A stretch of DNA of 64,000 nt, from the NCBI GenBank assembly GCA_020634815.1, contig JACKBA010000010.1, positions 101,067 to 165,066 of the forward strand. Reading direction: 5' to 3'. Source of the stretch: Caldilineaceae bacterium (lineage in GTDB: Bacteria; Chloroflexota; Anaerolineae; Caldilineales; Caldilineaceae). The position numbers and the translations under genes were made by a program. This document shows, piece after piece, positions 46,178 to 56,460 of this stretch; position 1 is the stretch's first letter, and every line of letters starts with the position of its first letter. Under the pieces are notes generated by a model. It ran no database searches. It was not told the DNA's origin and saw only the letters and a list, made by a program, of their open reading frames with translations.

Positions 46178-47515
46178 ATGCTGACAAAGACCGTCACCAA
46201 GCTCAACGTGCCAGGCCCCAAGGCCAAGGCCATCCTGGCGCGCGACCATGTCGTCGTGTCGCACGCCTATGGCCGCGTCGCCGACCTGGTCATGTCGCAC
46301 GGCCTGGGCTCGCAGGTCTACGACGTGGACGGCAACCGCTTCATCGACTTCGTCTCGGGCATCGCCGTCAATTCCACCGGCCACAGCCATCCCCACGTGG
46401 TGCGCGCCATCCAGCAGCAGGCGGAGAAATTCCTGCACATCTCGTCCGACTACTATCACGAAGCATGGGTGCGCCTCAGCGAGCGACTCGACGAGATCGC
46501 GCCGTTCACGGAAGAAGCTAGCGTCTTTCTGGGCAACTCAGGCACGGAGGCCGTGGAAGGCGCGATCAAGCTGGCGCGCTATCACACTGGGCGGCCCTAC
46601 TTTGTCGGCTTCATGGGCGGCTTTCACGGGCGCACGCTTGGCTCGCTGGGCTTCACCGCCAGCAAGATCACGCAGCGCCGCGGCTTCATGCCCATGCGCG
46701 AGGTGACGCACATCCCCTACCCGTACGAGTACCGGCCCCTGCTGGCCATGCAGCCGGGCGACGCCGACTACGGCGAGACGGTGGTGAACTATCTGGAGAA
46801 GGTCGTCTTCAAGAGCATCCTGGCGCCGGAAGATGTCGCGGCCGTGCTCGTGGAGCCGATCCAGGGCGAGGGTGGCTATGTGGTGCCGCCGGCCTCCTTC
46901 TTCCCGCGGCTGCGCGAGGTGTGCGACCAGCACGGCATCCTGCTCATCGTCGACGAGGTGCAGACGGGCATGGGTCGCACGGGCAAGTGGTGGGCCATCG
47001 AGCACACGGGCGTGGAGCCGGACATGGTCTGCACGGCCAAGGGCATTGCGTCGGGCGTGCCGCTGGGCGGCTTCCTGGCCAAGCGCAGCCTGGCGACCTG
47101 GCCGGTCGGCGCACACGGCAATACCTACGGCGGCAACCCCATCGCCGCAGTGGCCGCGCTGGCGACCATGGACGTGCTGGAGAATGGCGGCATCGAGAAC
47201 GCGGCGACGCAGGGCGCCTACATGATGGAGCGGCTGGGGGAGATGGCGGCGCGCCATCCCAGCATGGGCGACGTGCGCGGCGTGGGACTCATGGTCGGCG
47301 TGGAGTTCGTGCAGGACAAGACGACCAAGGCCGCCGACGCCCGCCTGCGCAACCGCATCGTCGAAGTGGCCTTCGAGCACGGCCTGCTCATCATGGGCTG
47401 CGGCGCCAACTCCATGCGCATGATCCCGCCGCTGGTCGTCACCCGCGCCGAGCTGGACGAGGGACTGGAAATCTTCGAGCATGCGGTGACCATCGCGGAG
47501 AACGAGCTGCTGTAA
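46178..47515 (+). CDS. Class III aminotransferase (4-aminobutyrate/acetylornithine type)
   Basis: A 445-residue PLP-dependent aminotransferase with an AAGGAGG ribosome site. The fold-type I class III motifs are complete: VFLGNSGTEAVEGAIKLARY, FMGGFHGRTLGSL, ILLIVDEVQTGMGRTGKWWA (PLP-contacting Asp) and the Schiff-base lysine in MVCTAKGIASGVPLGG. The HGNTYGGNPIAAVAAL stretch is typical of GABA- and omega-amino acid aminotransferases, favouring GabT-like over ArgD-like function, but no succinate-semialdehyde dehydrogenase is nearby. Probably controlled by the preceding IclR regulator. Substrate not certain. Confidence 0.85.
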   Translation: MLTKTVTKLNVPGPKAKAILARDHVVVSHAYGRVADLVMSHGLGSQVYDVDGNRFIDFVSGIAVNSTGHSHPHVVRAIQQQAEKFLHISSDYYHEAWVRLSERLDEIAPFTEEASVFLGNSGTEAVEGAIKLARYHTGRPYFVGFMGGFHGRTLGSLGFTASKITQRRGFMPMREVTHIPYPYEYRPLLAMQPGDADYGETVVNYLEKVVFKSILAPEDVAAVLVEPIQGEGGYVVPPASFFPRLREVCDQHGILLIVDEVQTGMGRTGKWWAIEHTGVEPDMVCTAKGIASGVPLGGFLAKRSLATWPVGAHGNTYGGNPIAAVAALATMDVLENGGIENAATQGAYMMERLGEMAARHPSMGDVRGVGLMVGVEFVQDKTTKAADARLRNRIVEVAFEHGLLIMGCGANSMRMIPPLVVTRAELDEGLEIFEHAVTIAENELL

Positions 47516-47551
47516 TCCTGGCAGTTGCCTGAAACGACTCGCTTGAGAACA

Positions 47552-47619
47552 CACGTACGGTGTATCGGTATGGCCGCCAATGCTGTCAGCAGCACGGTCT
47601 GACCAATACACCGTACGTG
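47552..47619. terminator. 14-bp inverted repeat between convergent genes
   Basis: CACGTACGGTGTAT (47552-47565) and ATACACCGTACGTG (47606-47619) are perfect inverted repeats 40 bases apart, filling the gap between the aminotransferase gene and the minus-strand MATE gene. No T-tract follows. It may end transcription from both sides, or be a protein-binding pair. Confidence 0.5.
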
Positions 47620-47620
47620 C

Positions 47621-48979
47621 CTACACCGGCCCAACCGACCACCCCAACGCGGCCTTCGCCTGTTCGTGCCGGAGCATGAGCAGCGCCACCGCGCATAGGA
47701 TCGCCTCAGACGTCACCTCCGACGCCCAGATGCCGTTTACGCCAAAGAGGCGCGCAGCCAGCAACAGCACCGGAATCTTGACGAGCAACATGCCGCCCAG
47801 CGTCAGGAGCAGGGCCTCCTTTGCCTTGCCGAGCGACTGGAAGTACGCGGCCACCAGGATCGCCACCCCGCTCAACGGATAGGCAAGCGAGAGCAGGCGC
47901 AGCGCCGTCTGCCCTTCGGCGAGAATGGCCGGCTCCGTGGAGATGAGGCCGATGAGCGCAGCCGGGAAGAGCAGGCAGAGCGCGCTGGCGAGCAGGCCGT
48001 AGACGACCGATGCGCGCAGCGAGAGCGTGATCGCCCGCATCACCCGCTCGAAGCGCCGCCGGCCAAAGTTATAGCCCACCAGCGGCTGCATCCCCTGCAC
48101 AATGCCCGCCTGCGGGATGCCCAGCGCCGCATAGAGGCGCCCGGCAATGGCGTAGACGCCCAGCGCGCTGTCGCCGCCCAGCACGCGCAACAGGTTGTTG
48201 GTGACGATGACGACCAGCCCGGCGCTGATGCTCTTGAGAAACGAGGGCAGCCCGATCATCAGCACCTCGCCGATGATGGCCCAGTCCGGGATGAAATAGG
48301 CCAGCCGGATGTCGTACGACCGGCCCTTGCGCAAGAAGAAGAAATAGAAGCTCATCACGGCGGAAACGGCTTGCCCCAGGACCGTCGCCAGTGCCGCGCC
48401 CGCAGCGCCCCAATGCAGCACCATGACGAAAACCCAGGAGAGCACGACATTGACCGCGACCGGGATCACCCACAGCGCCGTGGAGTAACGCACGTTGCCG
48501 TCGGCGCGCACGATGGCCGAATAGCCGGTAGCGGTAATGGCGCCCAGAAAGATGATGCGCCCATATTCGACGGCGTAGGGCGCGATGGTGTCGGTGGCGC
48601 CCAGCAGGTAGACGAGCGGCTCGATGAAGAGCACACCGGCCACGGTGATCGACAGCGCCACTGTCCAGAAGATGAGGTGCGTGTTGGCCACGGTGCGTGA
48701 CGCGCGCTCGGCATTCTCGGCGCCGAGCGCGCGCGAGACCACCGACGCGCCGCCCACGCCCACGATGGTGGCGACGCCGCCCAGCGCAATCAGCACCGGC
48801 GAGATGATCGACGCGCCGGCCGCGGCCAGCGAGTTGACGCCGACGGAGAGAAAGTAGGTGTCGGTGATGCTGTAGATGGCGTAGACCAGCAGCGAAAAGG
48901 TCGTCTGTGCGGACATTTCCGCCAACAGTTTGCCGACCCGCTCGCTGCCCAGCCGCTCAGTCCTGGACGCGCCGCTCAT
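47621..48979 (-). CDS. MATE-family efflux transporter
   Basis: A 452-residue protein with twelve membrane segments in two homologous halves, typical of MATE Na+ or H+ antiporters. TDTYFLSVGVNSLAAAGASI is the usual first-half signature; GIVQGMQPLVGYNFGRRRFE in the second half matches the DinF/NorM-like pattern. Substrates in the family are cationic compounds. It is four bases upstream of nothing else on its strand apart from the preceding kinase gene (4-base gap), with which it is co-transcribed. Confidence 0.88.
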   Translation of the reverse strand: MSGASRTERLGSERVGKLLAEMSAQTTFSLLVYAIYSITDTYFLSVGVNSLAAAGASIISPVLIALGGVATIVGVGGASVVSRALGAENAERASRTVANTHLIFWTVALSITVAGVLFIEPLVYLLGATDTIAPYAVEYGRIIFLGAITATGYSAIVRADGNVRYSTALWVIPVAVNVVLSWVFVMVLHWGAAGAALATVLGQAVSAVMSFYFFFLRKGRSYDIRLAYFIPDWAIIGEVLMIGLPSFLKSISAGLVVIVTNNLLRVLGGDSALGVYAIAGRLYAALGIPQAGIVQGMQPLVGYNFGRRRFERVMRAITLSLRASVVYGLLASALCLLFPAALIGLISTEPAILAEGQTALRLLSLAYPLSGVAILVAAYFQSLGKAKEALLLTLGGMLLVKIPVLLLAARLFGVNGIWASEVTSEAILCAVALLMLRHEQAKAALGWSVGPV

Positions 48980-48983
48980 TCGC

Positions 48984-49961
48984 TCAGTTGGCGGTCAGCC
49001 ACGCCATGTTCGTCGCGATGTACTGCCGCGAGAAGTTGAAAATGTCGTCTGTGTCGTAGTTGCGGTAGTAGCACTCCGTGTTCATTACCAGCCCCAGATG
49101 CAGCGAGTAGAGATAGTTACGCTGCTCCTCGGCAAAGGTGAAGGTCGTCTTGCCATAGCCGCGCATGGCGGCGGTGATGCCGCTCTCGAAGAGCGAGCGG
49201 AACTGCGCCTCCATGAGCGGCTCGGCCCACAGCGCGCGCTCGAAGTCGATGATGCCGGTGATCGCGCCCTCCTTGACAAAGAAGTTGGGATTCCACGCGT
49301 CCCAGTGCACCAGGCAGGGCGCGGTGATCTCGTCCAGCGCGGGCGCGTGTTTGAGCACAACGGCGCGCAACTCGTCGTAGCTGTAGTCAAAGACCGCGTC
49401 CTTGGCCGCGGCATCTTCCAGCGTCGCCTCCACGATCTTGAGAAAGGCCTCTTTCCACGTGTCTGCCCGCAGCTTCGGATTGCCGTCGTAGCCGAAGTAG
49501 GTGCCAGGAAAGGTGTTGACCTCGCGGATGATCGCGCCGATGCGCCGGTCCACGGCCTCCTGCGTGGCCGCGGGCAGGCCGGCCTTCACGTGTTCCAGGT
49601 TATCGCCGTCGATCTTCTCCATGAAGAAATAGTCGGCATTGCACAGGTCGCGGGCGCCGTCGAAAAAGTAGATCTCGGGCACGGGGATGGCTGGGTTCTG
49701 CCGCACCAGGCGCATCGATGCCACCTCGGTCGCCATGATGTTCTGCTCGTACTGCATGACCTCGGCGCCTTGCGGCGGTGCGATCTTGAGGATGACCTCG
49801 CGGCCGCCGGCCAGGCGGATGGCGTAGGCGGCGTTGAACCAGCCTTCCTTCAACTCGCGCACGGCCTCGTCGCCGGCCGCAAGTCCCTCGCCGGCGAAGG
49901 CTCGCTGCGCCATGCGCTCGATCTGCTGGCGAGTCTGCTTGTTCTTGGTCTTGCTTTCCAT
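48984..49961 (-). CDS. APH-family phosphotransferase (aminoglycoside-kinase fold)
   Basis: About 325 residues, start ATG 49961 behind AGAGGA. The kinase-fold signature is complete: VILKIAPP (ATP lysine), ATEVASMRLVRQN (helix C), YFFMEKIDGDNL, then catalytic loop LVHWDAWNPNFF (H-x-D-x-x-x-x-N) and metal-binding GIIDFERALWAEP. The family phosphorylates diverse small molecules; the sequence is not that of a known resistance enzyme and the gene is paired with a MATE transporter, so a role in metabolising or exporting a small compound is likely but unproven. Confidence 0.8.
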   Translation of the reverse strand: MESKTKNKQTRQQIERMAQRAFAGEGLAAGDEAVRELKEGWFNAAYAIRLAGGREVILKIAPPQGAEVMQYEQNIMATEVASMRLVRQNPAIPVPEIYFFDGARDLCNADYFFMEKIDGDNLEHVKAGLPAATQEAVDRRIGAIIREVNTFPGTYFGYDGNPKLRADTWKEAFLKIVEATLEDAAAKDAVFDYSYDELRAVVLKHAPALDEITAPCLVHWDAWNPNFFVKEGAITGIIDFERALWAEPLMEAQFRSLFESGITAAMRGYGKTTFTFAEEQRNYLYSLHLGLVMNTECYYRNYDTDDIFNFSRQYIATNMAWLTAN

Positions 49962-50023
49962 GGATTTCCTCTGCTGGTGGCGTGACTTTGGGAGCGGTCT
50001 GGTAAGTATACCCCACGTGACCG

Positions 50024-50248
50024 GTGCCACGTCAGACAGGCATATGTGTGTGCGTGACAATTGGGGGCGAGGGAATTTCAAATCCGGCCAGATTCTGGGT
50101 GTCGAAGAACAACATCCACTCTACCGGGACGGCGACCTTCAGCGTGACCGCGCTGCGCGGCAGCGACGGGATCTTCAACGCCGGCGCCAACCACGACCCG
50201 GATGGCGACGCCCCCCTCGACACGGTGACCATGCAGGCGAACCCGTAG
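50024..50248 (+). other. Possible fragment of a secreted-protein gene
   Basis: In the 407 bases between the kinase gene and the next minus-strand gene, one frame reads TATFSVTALRGSDGIFNAGA, then NHDPDGDAPLDTVTM, which looks like the C-terminal beta-rich end of an extracellular protein; no start or signal sequence precedes it. It ends 25 bases before a strong terminator, as a real gene end would. Probably a truncated remnant; it could also be chance. The rest of the gap holds nothing else recognised. Confidence 0.35.
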
Positions 50249-50273
50249 GGAGCGCTGGAATCTTGACCATCGA

Positions 50274-50309
50274 GAAAACAGCCAGGCAGTGCACCGCCTG
50301 GCTGTTTTC
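50274..50309. terminator. Bidirectional intrinsic terminator
   Basis: GAAAACAGCCAGGC (50274-50287), 8-base loop, GCCTGGCTGTTTTC (50296-50309): a perfect 14-bp stem flanked by A-rich sequence on one side and TTTT on the other, so it can act in both directions between convergent units. Confidence 0.85.
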
Positions 50310-50368
50310 GTGGGAAATTGACATTGCCGGCCGATGGCTCAACAGATTTGTGCCGCATGTGAGCGCGC

Positions 50369-51160
50369 TCACGCTCTGCTGCGCAAGGCCCACGCCCGTG
50401 CCACCAGGTGGATCGATCCGTCATCCTGGCGCGGCAAGCGGGCGCGCAGCGTCTCGCGCACGGCGGTGCGGGTAGGTTCGTCGAGGGCGAGGAGGTAGGA
50501 GGGCGCCGGTCCCTGGCCACCGAGGAAGGGTTCCCACAGATCGGCGAAGTCCGCGAAAATCGTGGGTACGTCGATGGCCGTGACGTCGACGGCGCGCAAG
50601 CCGGCGACCGCGGCCGTTGGCGAAAGCGCGTCCGGGTCGCAGAGCGGGAAGCGCTCGCCTTCGTCCAGGCTAGCGGCGGCGGGATCGACGGCGGCGACGG
50701 CGTCCCAGAAAGTGCGCAAGAGTTCCATCTTACCGGCGTAGTCCCAGACGTAGAGACCGATGCGCGCATCGCGGCCGGCCACCCGCGCCATCTCGCGCAG
50801 GGCGGCCGCGGATCGGGAATGAAGTTGAGGACGAGGCCGGAGACGACGACGTCGACCGCAGCGTCGGGCAGGGGATTGCCGTGGCGCTGCCCAGGTGAAA
50901 AGCGATGCTTGCGGGAAGGCGCTCCCGTGCGACGTCCAAGAAATCCTTCGGACGGGTCGACGCCAGTGACGGCAGCGGGCGCGGCATGGTCGACGATGGC
51001 GCCGCACAGCGCCGGTGCCGCAGCCGACGTCGAGCCATCGCCGCCGGGCGGGCACATCCAGCCAGCGCACAAAGGGCGGCGCGACCAGCCGGCTCCAGCG
51101 GCCGATATAGCGTTCGTAGGGGTCGCCTGATTGCCAGTTGTCGGTAGGTAGTGTTTGCAT
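50369..51160 (-). pseudogene. SAM-dependent methyltransferase with four frameshifts
   Basis: A ~260-residue class I methyltransferase that reads well only by moving between frames. Start: QTLPTDNWQSGDPYERYIGR, then WLDVGCGTGAL; after a shift near 51008 CGAIVDHAAPAAVTGVDPSE; after one near 50942 DVARERLPASIAFHLGSATA; after one near 50877 PDAAVDVVVSGLVLNFIPDP; after one near 50808 ALREMARVAGRDARIGLYVW to the end. Each shift is one base in a C- or G-run. All pieces are well conserved, so the gene is probably intact in the organism and damaged only in this sequence. Substrate unknown. Confidence 0.75.
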
Positions 51161-51494
51161 AGCGCGACGCCTCCTGATCGGAACTTTTTTCGACACGCCG
51201 CCAGCATATCGGGGCCGCTACTGTAGCAGAAAGCTTCGCGCCCGCCAAGCGGCGTTTTCGGACATGGGTTGTCGCAGGAAGATTGCGCGGTCGACGAACT
51301 CACTGCATGAAGCCCGCCTATCGCGTATCGCGAAAGCGCGGCAGACCCCAGCAGGCCGCCAGATTCACCGTGTGTCGAGCTGTCGCCGATGATGCGATCG
51401 CCCGTTCAGCGAATCGCTTCAACTGCCCAGTGGTCGCCCATGGCGCGGCGACCTTGGGCCAGCCCCTTCGCCTTCGGAGAGGGTGCGCGCCAGA

Positions 51495-52608
<1,114 letters not shown>

Positions 52609-52637
52609 AGGGTCCACCGCCGCATCATCTGAGTGCG

Positions 52638-53597
52638 TCATGGTTGTTTCCAGCAAATCAGCCCCGCGCTGTTGCGCTCCATGCGCAGCAGGCCGCGTTT
52701 TGTCAGACTCTCCAGATTGCCCGCCATCCCGTAGCTGAAATCCTGATTGGCAGCGGATGGCCAGCGGCCAAGCGTCGGGCCAAGCTGCTCGATGGCTTCG
52801 CGCAGTGTGAAAGCCGCCTACCGGCAGCGAAATCAAGCAGCGCCCGCTCGACCAGCAGACAGTAGTTGCGGCTCTCGCTGATATATTCGGCGACGGCCGG
52901 GCCTTCCTGCAGTGGCCAGTGGGCGGGTGCAAGCAGGTCGATATCCATCGCCAGCAGCCTGTCCTGCGTCGCCAGATAGGTGTCGACGTAGCAGTAGGTC
53001 GGCGGCATAGCCGGCTGCCAGTCGTCATCCAAGATCGCCGTCCACATGGTCGCTTCGCCGGCAATCAGCGTGCGGCTGCGCGGGTCGTAGATGGCCAGAT
53101 GGCCCCACGTATGGCCGGTGTGTGCACCGCCTCCACATACCAGTCGGGGCTCAGCCGAAAGTGCTCGCCGCCGGAAAGGAGCAGATCCAGCGGCCGGCTG
53201 AGACAACCTTCGCGGATGCCGGCCTTGCCCTCTTCCCCGTAGCCGATGCCGTGATCCGCCTCAAACTGCGCATAGCGCCCGGCGATCAGCGCCTCCGTAT
53301 CCTCCACCCATGGCCGGTCAAGCACGTGGCAGGCCAGGAGCGCCTCGGGCGCGGCCGCCTTCATCGACGCGTTGCCGCCCTGGTGATCGATATCGGAGTG
53401 GGAGATGACGATGTAGGTGAGGCGCGCCGGGTCCAACCCGATGCGGCGCATGTAGGGCAGGATCTCCTGCGCCGGGTTGTGCGCGCAGCCAGTATCCACC
53501 AGGATGGCGGCGTCCTCGCCGACGAGCAGGTGGACATAGACCCGCGGTTGCTGCCAAAGAGACACTTGATACGATGAATTCCGGGTGCGATTTCCAT
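52638..53597 (-). pseudogene. Metallo-beta-lactamase-fold hydrolase with three frameshifts
   Basis: One ~318-residue protein in pieces: MEIAPGIHRIKCLFGSN, then (shift ~53545) VYVHLLVGEDAAILVDTGCA, the metal-binding YIVISHSDIDHQGGNAS (H-x-D-x-D-H), GEHFRLSPDWYVEAVHTP, then (shift ~53125) GHTWGHLAIYDPRSRTLIAG, DIDLLAPAHWPLQEG, and finally (shift ~52810) FTLREAIEQLGPTLGRWPSA to a TGA at 52638. The C-terminal stretch looks like the helical tail of RNase Z/glyoxalase II-like MBL proteins. It lies between the dehydratase-like and SDR genes on the same strand; a lactonase role in sugar-acid breakdown is plausible but not shown. Confidence 0.72.
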
Positions 53598-53605
53598 GTT
53601 GCTCC

Positions 53606-54398
53606 TCACTGTGGATCCTGTGGTTGCTCACCTTTGACGCTGATGCCGCCGTCGACCTGGTAGTTGGCGCCGGTCACGAAGCTCGATTCGTCCGAGGCCA
53701 GGAAGAGGAAGACGTTGGCCACTTCGTCGATGGTGCCGACGCGAGCCGATGGGGTGCATCTCGTCAAAGGCGCGGCGCAGGTGGTCGGGCGACGACTGTG
53801 CGGCCAGGAAGTCGTGCAGCATGGGCGAGTCGATCGTGCCGGGGGAGACCGTGTTGACGCGGATGCCCAGGCGCGCATAGTCGGTGGACATGGCACGCGC
53901 CAACGCAATCAGCGCGCCCTTGGTGGCCGAGTAGACAGCCAGGCCCGGCAGGCCGATGACGCCGGTGACGCTCGACATGTGGATGATGCTGCCCTGGCGC
54001 AATTCGATCATCTGGGGGATCACGGCGCGACTGACCAGGTAGGTGCCACGCAGATTCACCGCAATGCAGCGGTCGAAGTCGGCGGGCGACGTTTCGTGGA
54101 GACGGCCGGCCGGCATCACAGCCGCGTTATTGACGAGCACATTGATAAGGCCAAAGGCCGTGCGCAGGTTGGCGACAGCCTGTTCGACCTCTTCTTCACT
54201 TGCCACATTGGCGCGCAAGGCGAGCGCTTGGCCACCTGCCGCCGTAATCTCGTCTACAACAGCCTGGCATTCCGCCTCATCAATATCGAGGACGCCGACA
54301 TCGGCGCCTTCCTGCGCAAACTTGAGCGCAATGCCACGGCCGATCCCGCGAGCCGCGCCGGTAACCAACGCGACTTTGCCTTTCAAACGATCCATCAT
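53606..54398 (-). pseudogene. Short-chain dehydrogenase/reductase with one frameshift
   Basis: A ~260-residue classical SDR. The NAD-binding motif is KVALVTGAARGIGRGIALKF (TGxxxGIG), then LVNNAAVM (NNAG-like) and the catalytic HMSSVTGVIGLPGLAVYSAT followed by K (Ser-Tyr-x-x-x-Lys). The frame breaks after FDEMHPIG: an extra base at about 53744 turns what should be RVGTIDEVANVFLFLASDES into nonsense; the C-terminus GANYQVDGGISVKGEQP is intact in the other frame and stops at 53606. It would oxidise a sugar or polyol next to the dehydratase gene. It is divergent from the GntR gene and heads the minus-strand set. Confidence 0.85.
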
Positions 54399-54520
54399 TA
54401 CTTCTCCTCAGCACCATGAAGAGGCATTCATGCAAGTGTACTCGATAGGTCGAGAGGCGTAAACACAATCCTTACCGGCAGACAGTTCAGCGTTGGAATG
54501 TATCGGATTCCGATTGACTC

Positions 54521-54579
54521 TTGACAGTGGGGCGCAGTAGGTACTATTATACTGGGGAAATCCAAGATTATCAATAATC
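54521..54579 (+). promoter_or_regulatory. GntR-operon promoter with palindromic operator
   Basis: TTGACA (54521-54526), 18 bases and TATTAT (54545-54550) form a good promoter. Just downstream is a perfect palindrome, GATTAT-CA-ATAATC (54566-54579), followed by a further CAATAATC half-site. It is placed for autorepression by the GntR protein, and it also lies between the divergent SDR gene and this operon. Confidence 0.7.
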
Positions 54580-54631
54580 AATAATCTAACAGCTACGCTC
54601 GTCAACGGCAGGTGCACAATCGAACGCAGCA

Positions 54632-55296
54632 ATGTTGTCCAATCACGCCGCAGTGTCCGGTCCCTGGCCGATCAGGTCTATGAGTACCTGCGCGCCAGCA
54701 TCGTCAGCGAGCGTCTTGCGCCCGGTGCGCGCGTCGTCGAACTGGACATTGCCAACACCATGGGCACAAGCCAGGGACCGGTGCGCGAGGCCCTGCAACG
54801 CCTGGAACGCGAAGGGCTCGTGACCAAACAGTCGCACAGCGCTACGTTTGTGACCACCGTCTCGCTCGATGAGATGTACGAACTCTTCTCGATTCGTAGC
54901 GTCATCGAGGGCTTTGCCATCGGGCGGACGGTGACGCGCATCACGCCCGAGCAATGCGATCAACTGGAAGGGCTTGTCGAGCAGATGCGCGCGGCCGGCC
55001 GCCAGGACGACATGCTCGGGCTCACGGAGCATGACCTGCAATTCCATCGCCTCATCTGTCAGTGGTCGGGCAGCGCGACCCTGCAGCGGGCGTGGGATCC
55101 GCTCTACGGTCAGATTCAACGCTTTGTGGTGCGCACGCACAAGAACTATTTTGCCAGCCTCACCGATATAGCCGACACCCATCTGCCGATCATCGCCGCG
55201 CTGCGCGCACAGGACGCAGAGAACGTCGTCCGGCTCATCCAGGAGCATGTCATGCTGATCTGGGCGCTGTTCGGTACCGAAAAGGAGAAGGAGTAA
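54632..55296 (+). CDS. GntR-family regulator (FCD type), start disrupted by a frameshift
   Basis: The winged helix reads VRSLADQVYEYLRASIVSER, then ANTMGTSQGPVREALQRLER and EGLVTKQSHSATFVTTVS; the FCD effector domain follows with ELFSIRSVIEGFAI, EHDLQFHRLICQWSG and HLPIIAALRAQDAENVVRLI (metal-ligand-like His residues). The helix-turn-helix frame has no ATG, GTG or TTG back to the nearest stop, whereas ATG 54632 is one base out of frame, so one base seems to be missing between 54632 and about 54660. FCD regulators bind sugar acids and other carboxylates. Four bases separate it from the permease gene. Confidence 0.82.
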
Positions 55297-55300
55297 CTTC

Positions 55301-56317
55301 ATGGAGCAGCCGGAGGTTGTACAGGTCGGCACCGCGAGGAAAGGCGAAAGCGGGGGCTCGTTCTGGCGACGCCTGCTACAGTCGCGCGAGTTTGGCGTTT
55401 TTCTCGCGCTGGTTGGGCTCGTGATCCTGATGCGTTTCCTGACCCCCTATTTCTGGAAACCCGACAACATCTTCAACGTCCTGCGCGGCATGTCGACGAT
55501 CGGGATCATGGCGATTGGCCAGACGATGATCATTATCACCGGCGGCATCGACCTGTCGGTTGGCTCCGTGCTGGCGGCCTCGGCGATGATTACGGCGCGG
55601 CTCATGTACACGGGCGTCGTCTCGCCCTGGGTTGCCGTGCTCATCGGCCTGGGTTTTGGCACGCTACTGGGCGCGATCAACGGCCTGATTATTACGCGCG
55701 TCAAGGTGACGCCGTTCATTGCCACGTTGGGCATGTTGAGCATCGCACGCGGTCTTGCCTACCTGCTGGCCTCCGGATTGCAGGGCACCGTAGCAAGCAA
55801 CGTGCCCATGCGCGACGAGTCGGTCAATTTTCTCGGCGCCGGCTATATTGGACCCGTACCCTTCCCCGTCATCGAGATGTTCGTGCTGGTGATTGTGTTC
55901 AGCCTCTTTTTGCGCTTCACGGTCCTGGGCCGCCAGATCTATGCCGTGGGGAGCAACGAGCAGGCGGCGCGTCTCTCCGGCGTCTCGTCGGACATGGTCA
56001 AGCTCTTTGTCTACACGATCACCGGCACGCTGGCTGCACTCTCCGGCATCATGACGGCCGGCTTGCTGGGAACGTCGGCGACCAACGCCGGCACCGGCAC
56101 GGAATTGGATGTCATCGCTGCCGTCGTGATTGGCGGGGCCAGCCTGGCCGGCGGCTCCGGCACGATCATCGGCTCCATCATCGGCGCCGCGATCATGGCG
56201 GTGCTGCGCAACGCCTTTGTGCTGCTTCAGTTCCCCATCTACATGCAGACGATTTCAATCGGTCTCGTGATCATTCTGGCTGTTGCCATCGATCAGATTC
56301 GCCGGCGCAGCAGCTAG
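55301..56317 (+). CDS. Sugar ABC transporter permease (RbsC type)
   Basis: A 338-residue permease with about ten membrane segments: MSTIGIMAIGQTMIIITGGI and DLSVGSVLAASAMI are the family start, followed by FIATLGMLSIARGLAYLLAS and the loop AVGSNEQAARLSGVSSDMVK, which contacts the ATPase. The order regulator-permease-binding protein-ATPase is seen in many ribose- and xylose-type importers. It takes up a pentose, hexose, polyol or sugar derivative; the substrate is unknown. Confidence 0.9.
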   Translation: MEQPEVVQVGTARKGESGGSFWRRLLQSREFGVFLALVGLVILMRFLTPYFWKPDNIFNVLRGMSTIGIMAIGQTMIIITGGIDLSVGSVLAASAMITARLMYTGVVSPWVAVLIGLGFGTLLGAINGLIITRVKVTPFIATLGMLSIARGLAYLLASGLQGTVASNVPMRDESVNFLGAGYIGPVPFPVIEMFVLVIVFSLFLRFTVLGRQIYAVGSNEQAARLSGVSSDMVKLFVYTITGTLAALSGIMTAGLLGTSATNAGTGTELDVIAAVVIGGASLAGGSGTIIGSIIGAAIMAVLRNAFVLLQFPIYMQTISIGLVIILAVAIDQIRRRSS

Positions 56318-56460
56318 TTGATACTTTGCACAGCTCGTATCGGTCCCGCGTGGCAGGCTGGTGCCTGGAGGAGGTGTCCTATTCCTTGAGACGGCAGACG
56401 CATTCGGAATCCATGTTTGACGAACAAATTGAGACATTCGACAAAGGAGTAATTCTGCCT

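Noticed and set aside
48984..49961. APH-like kinase considered as an aminoglycoside-resistance gene
   Set aside because: Only the general kinase motifs are present; nothing specific to known resistance enzymes, and there is no mobile context.
50024..50248. Short plus-strand frame considered as a complete gene
   Set aside because: No ribosome site or signal peptide, and the sequence looks like the C-terminal end of a longer secreted protein.
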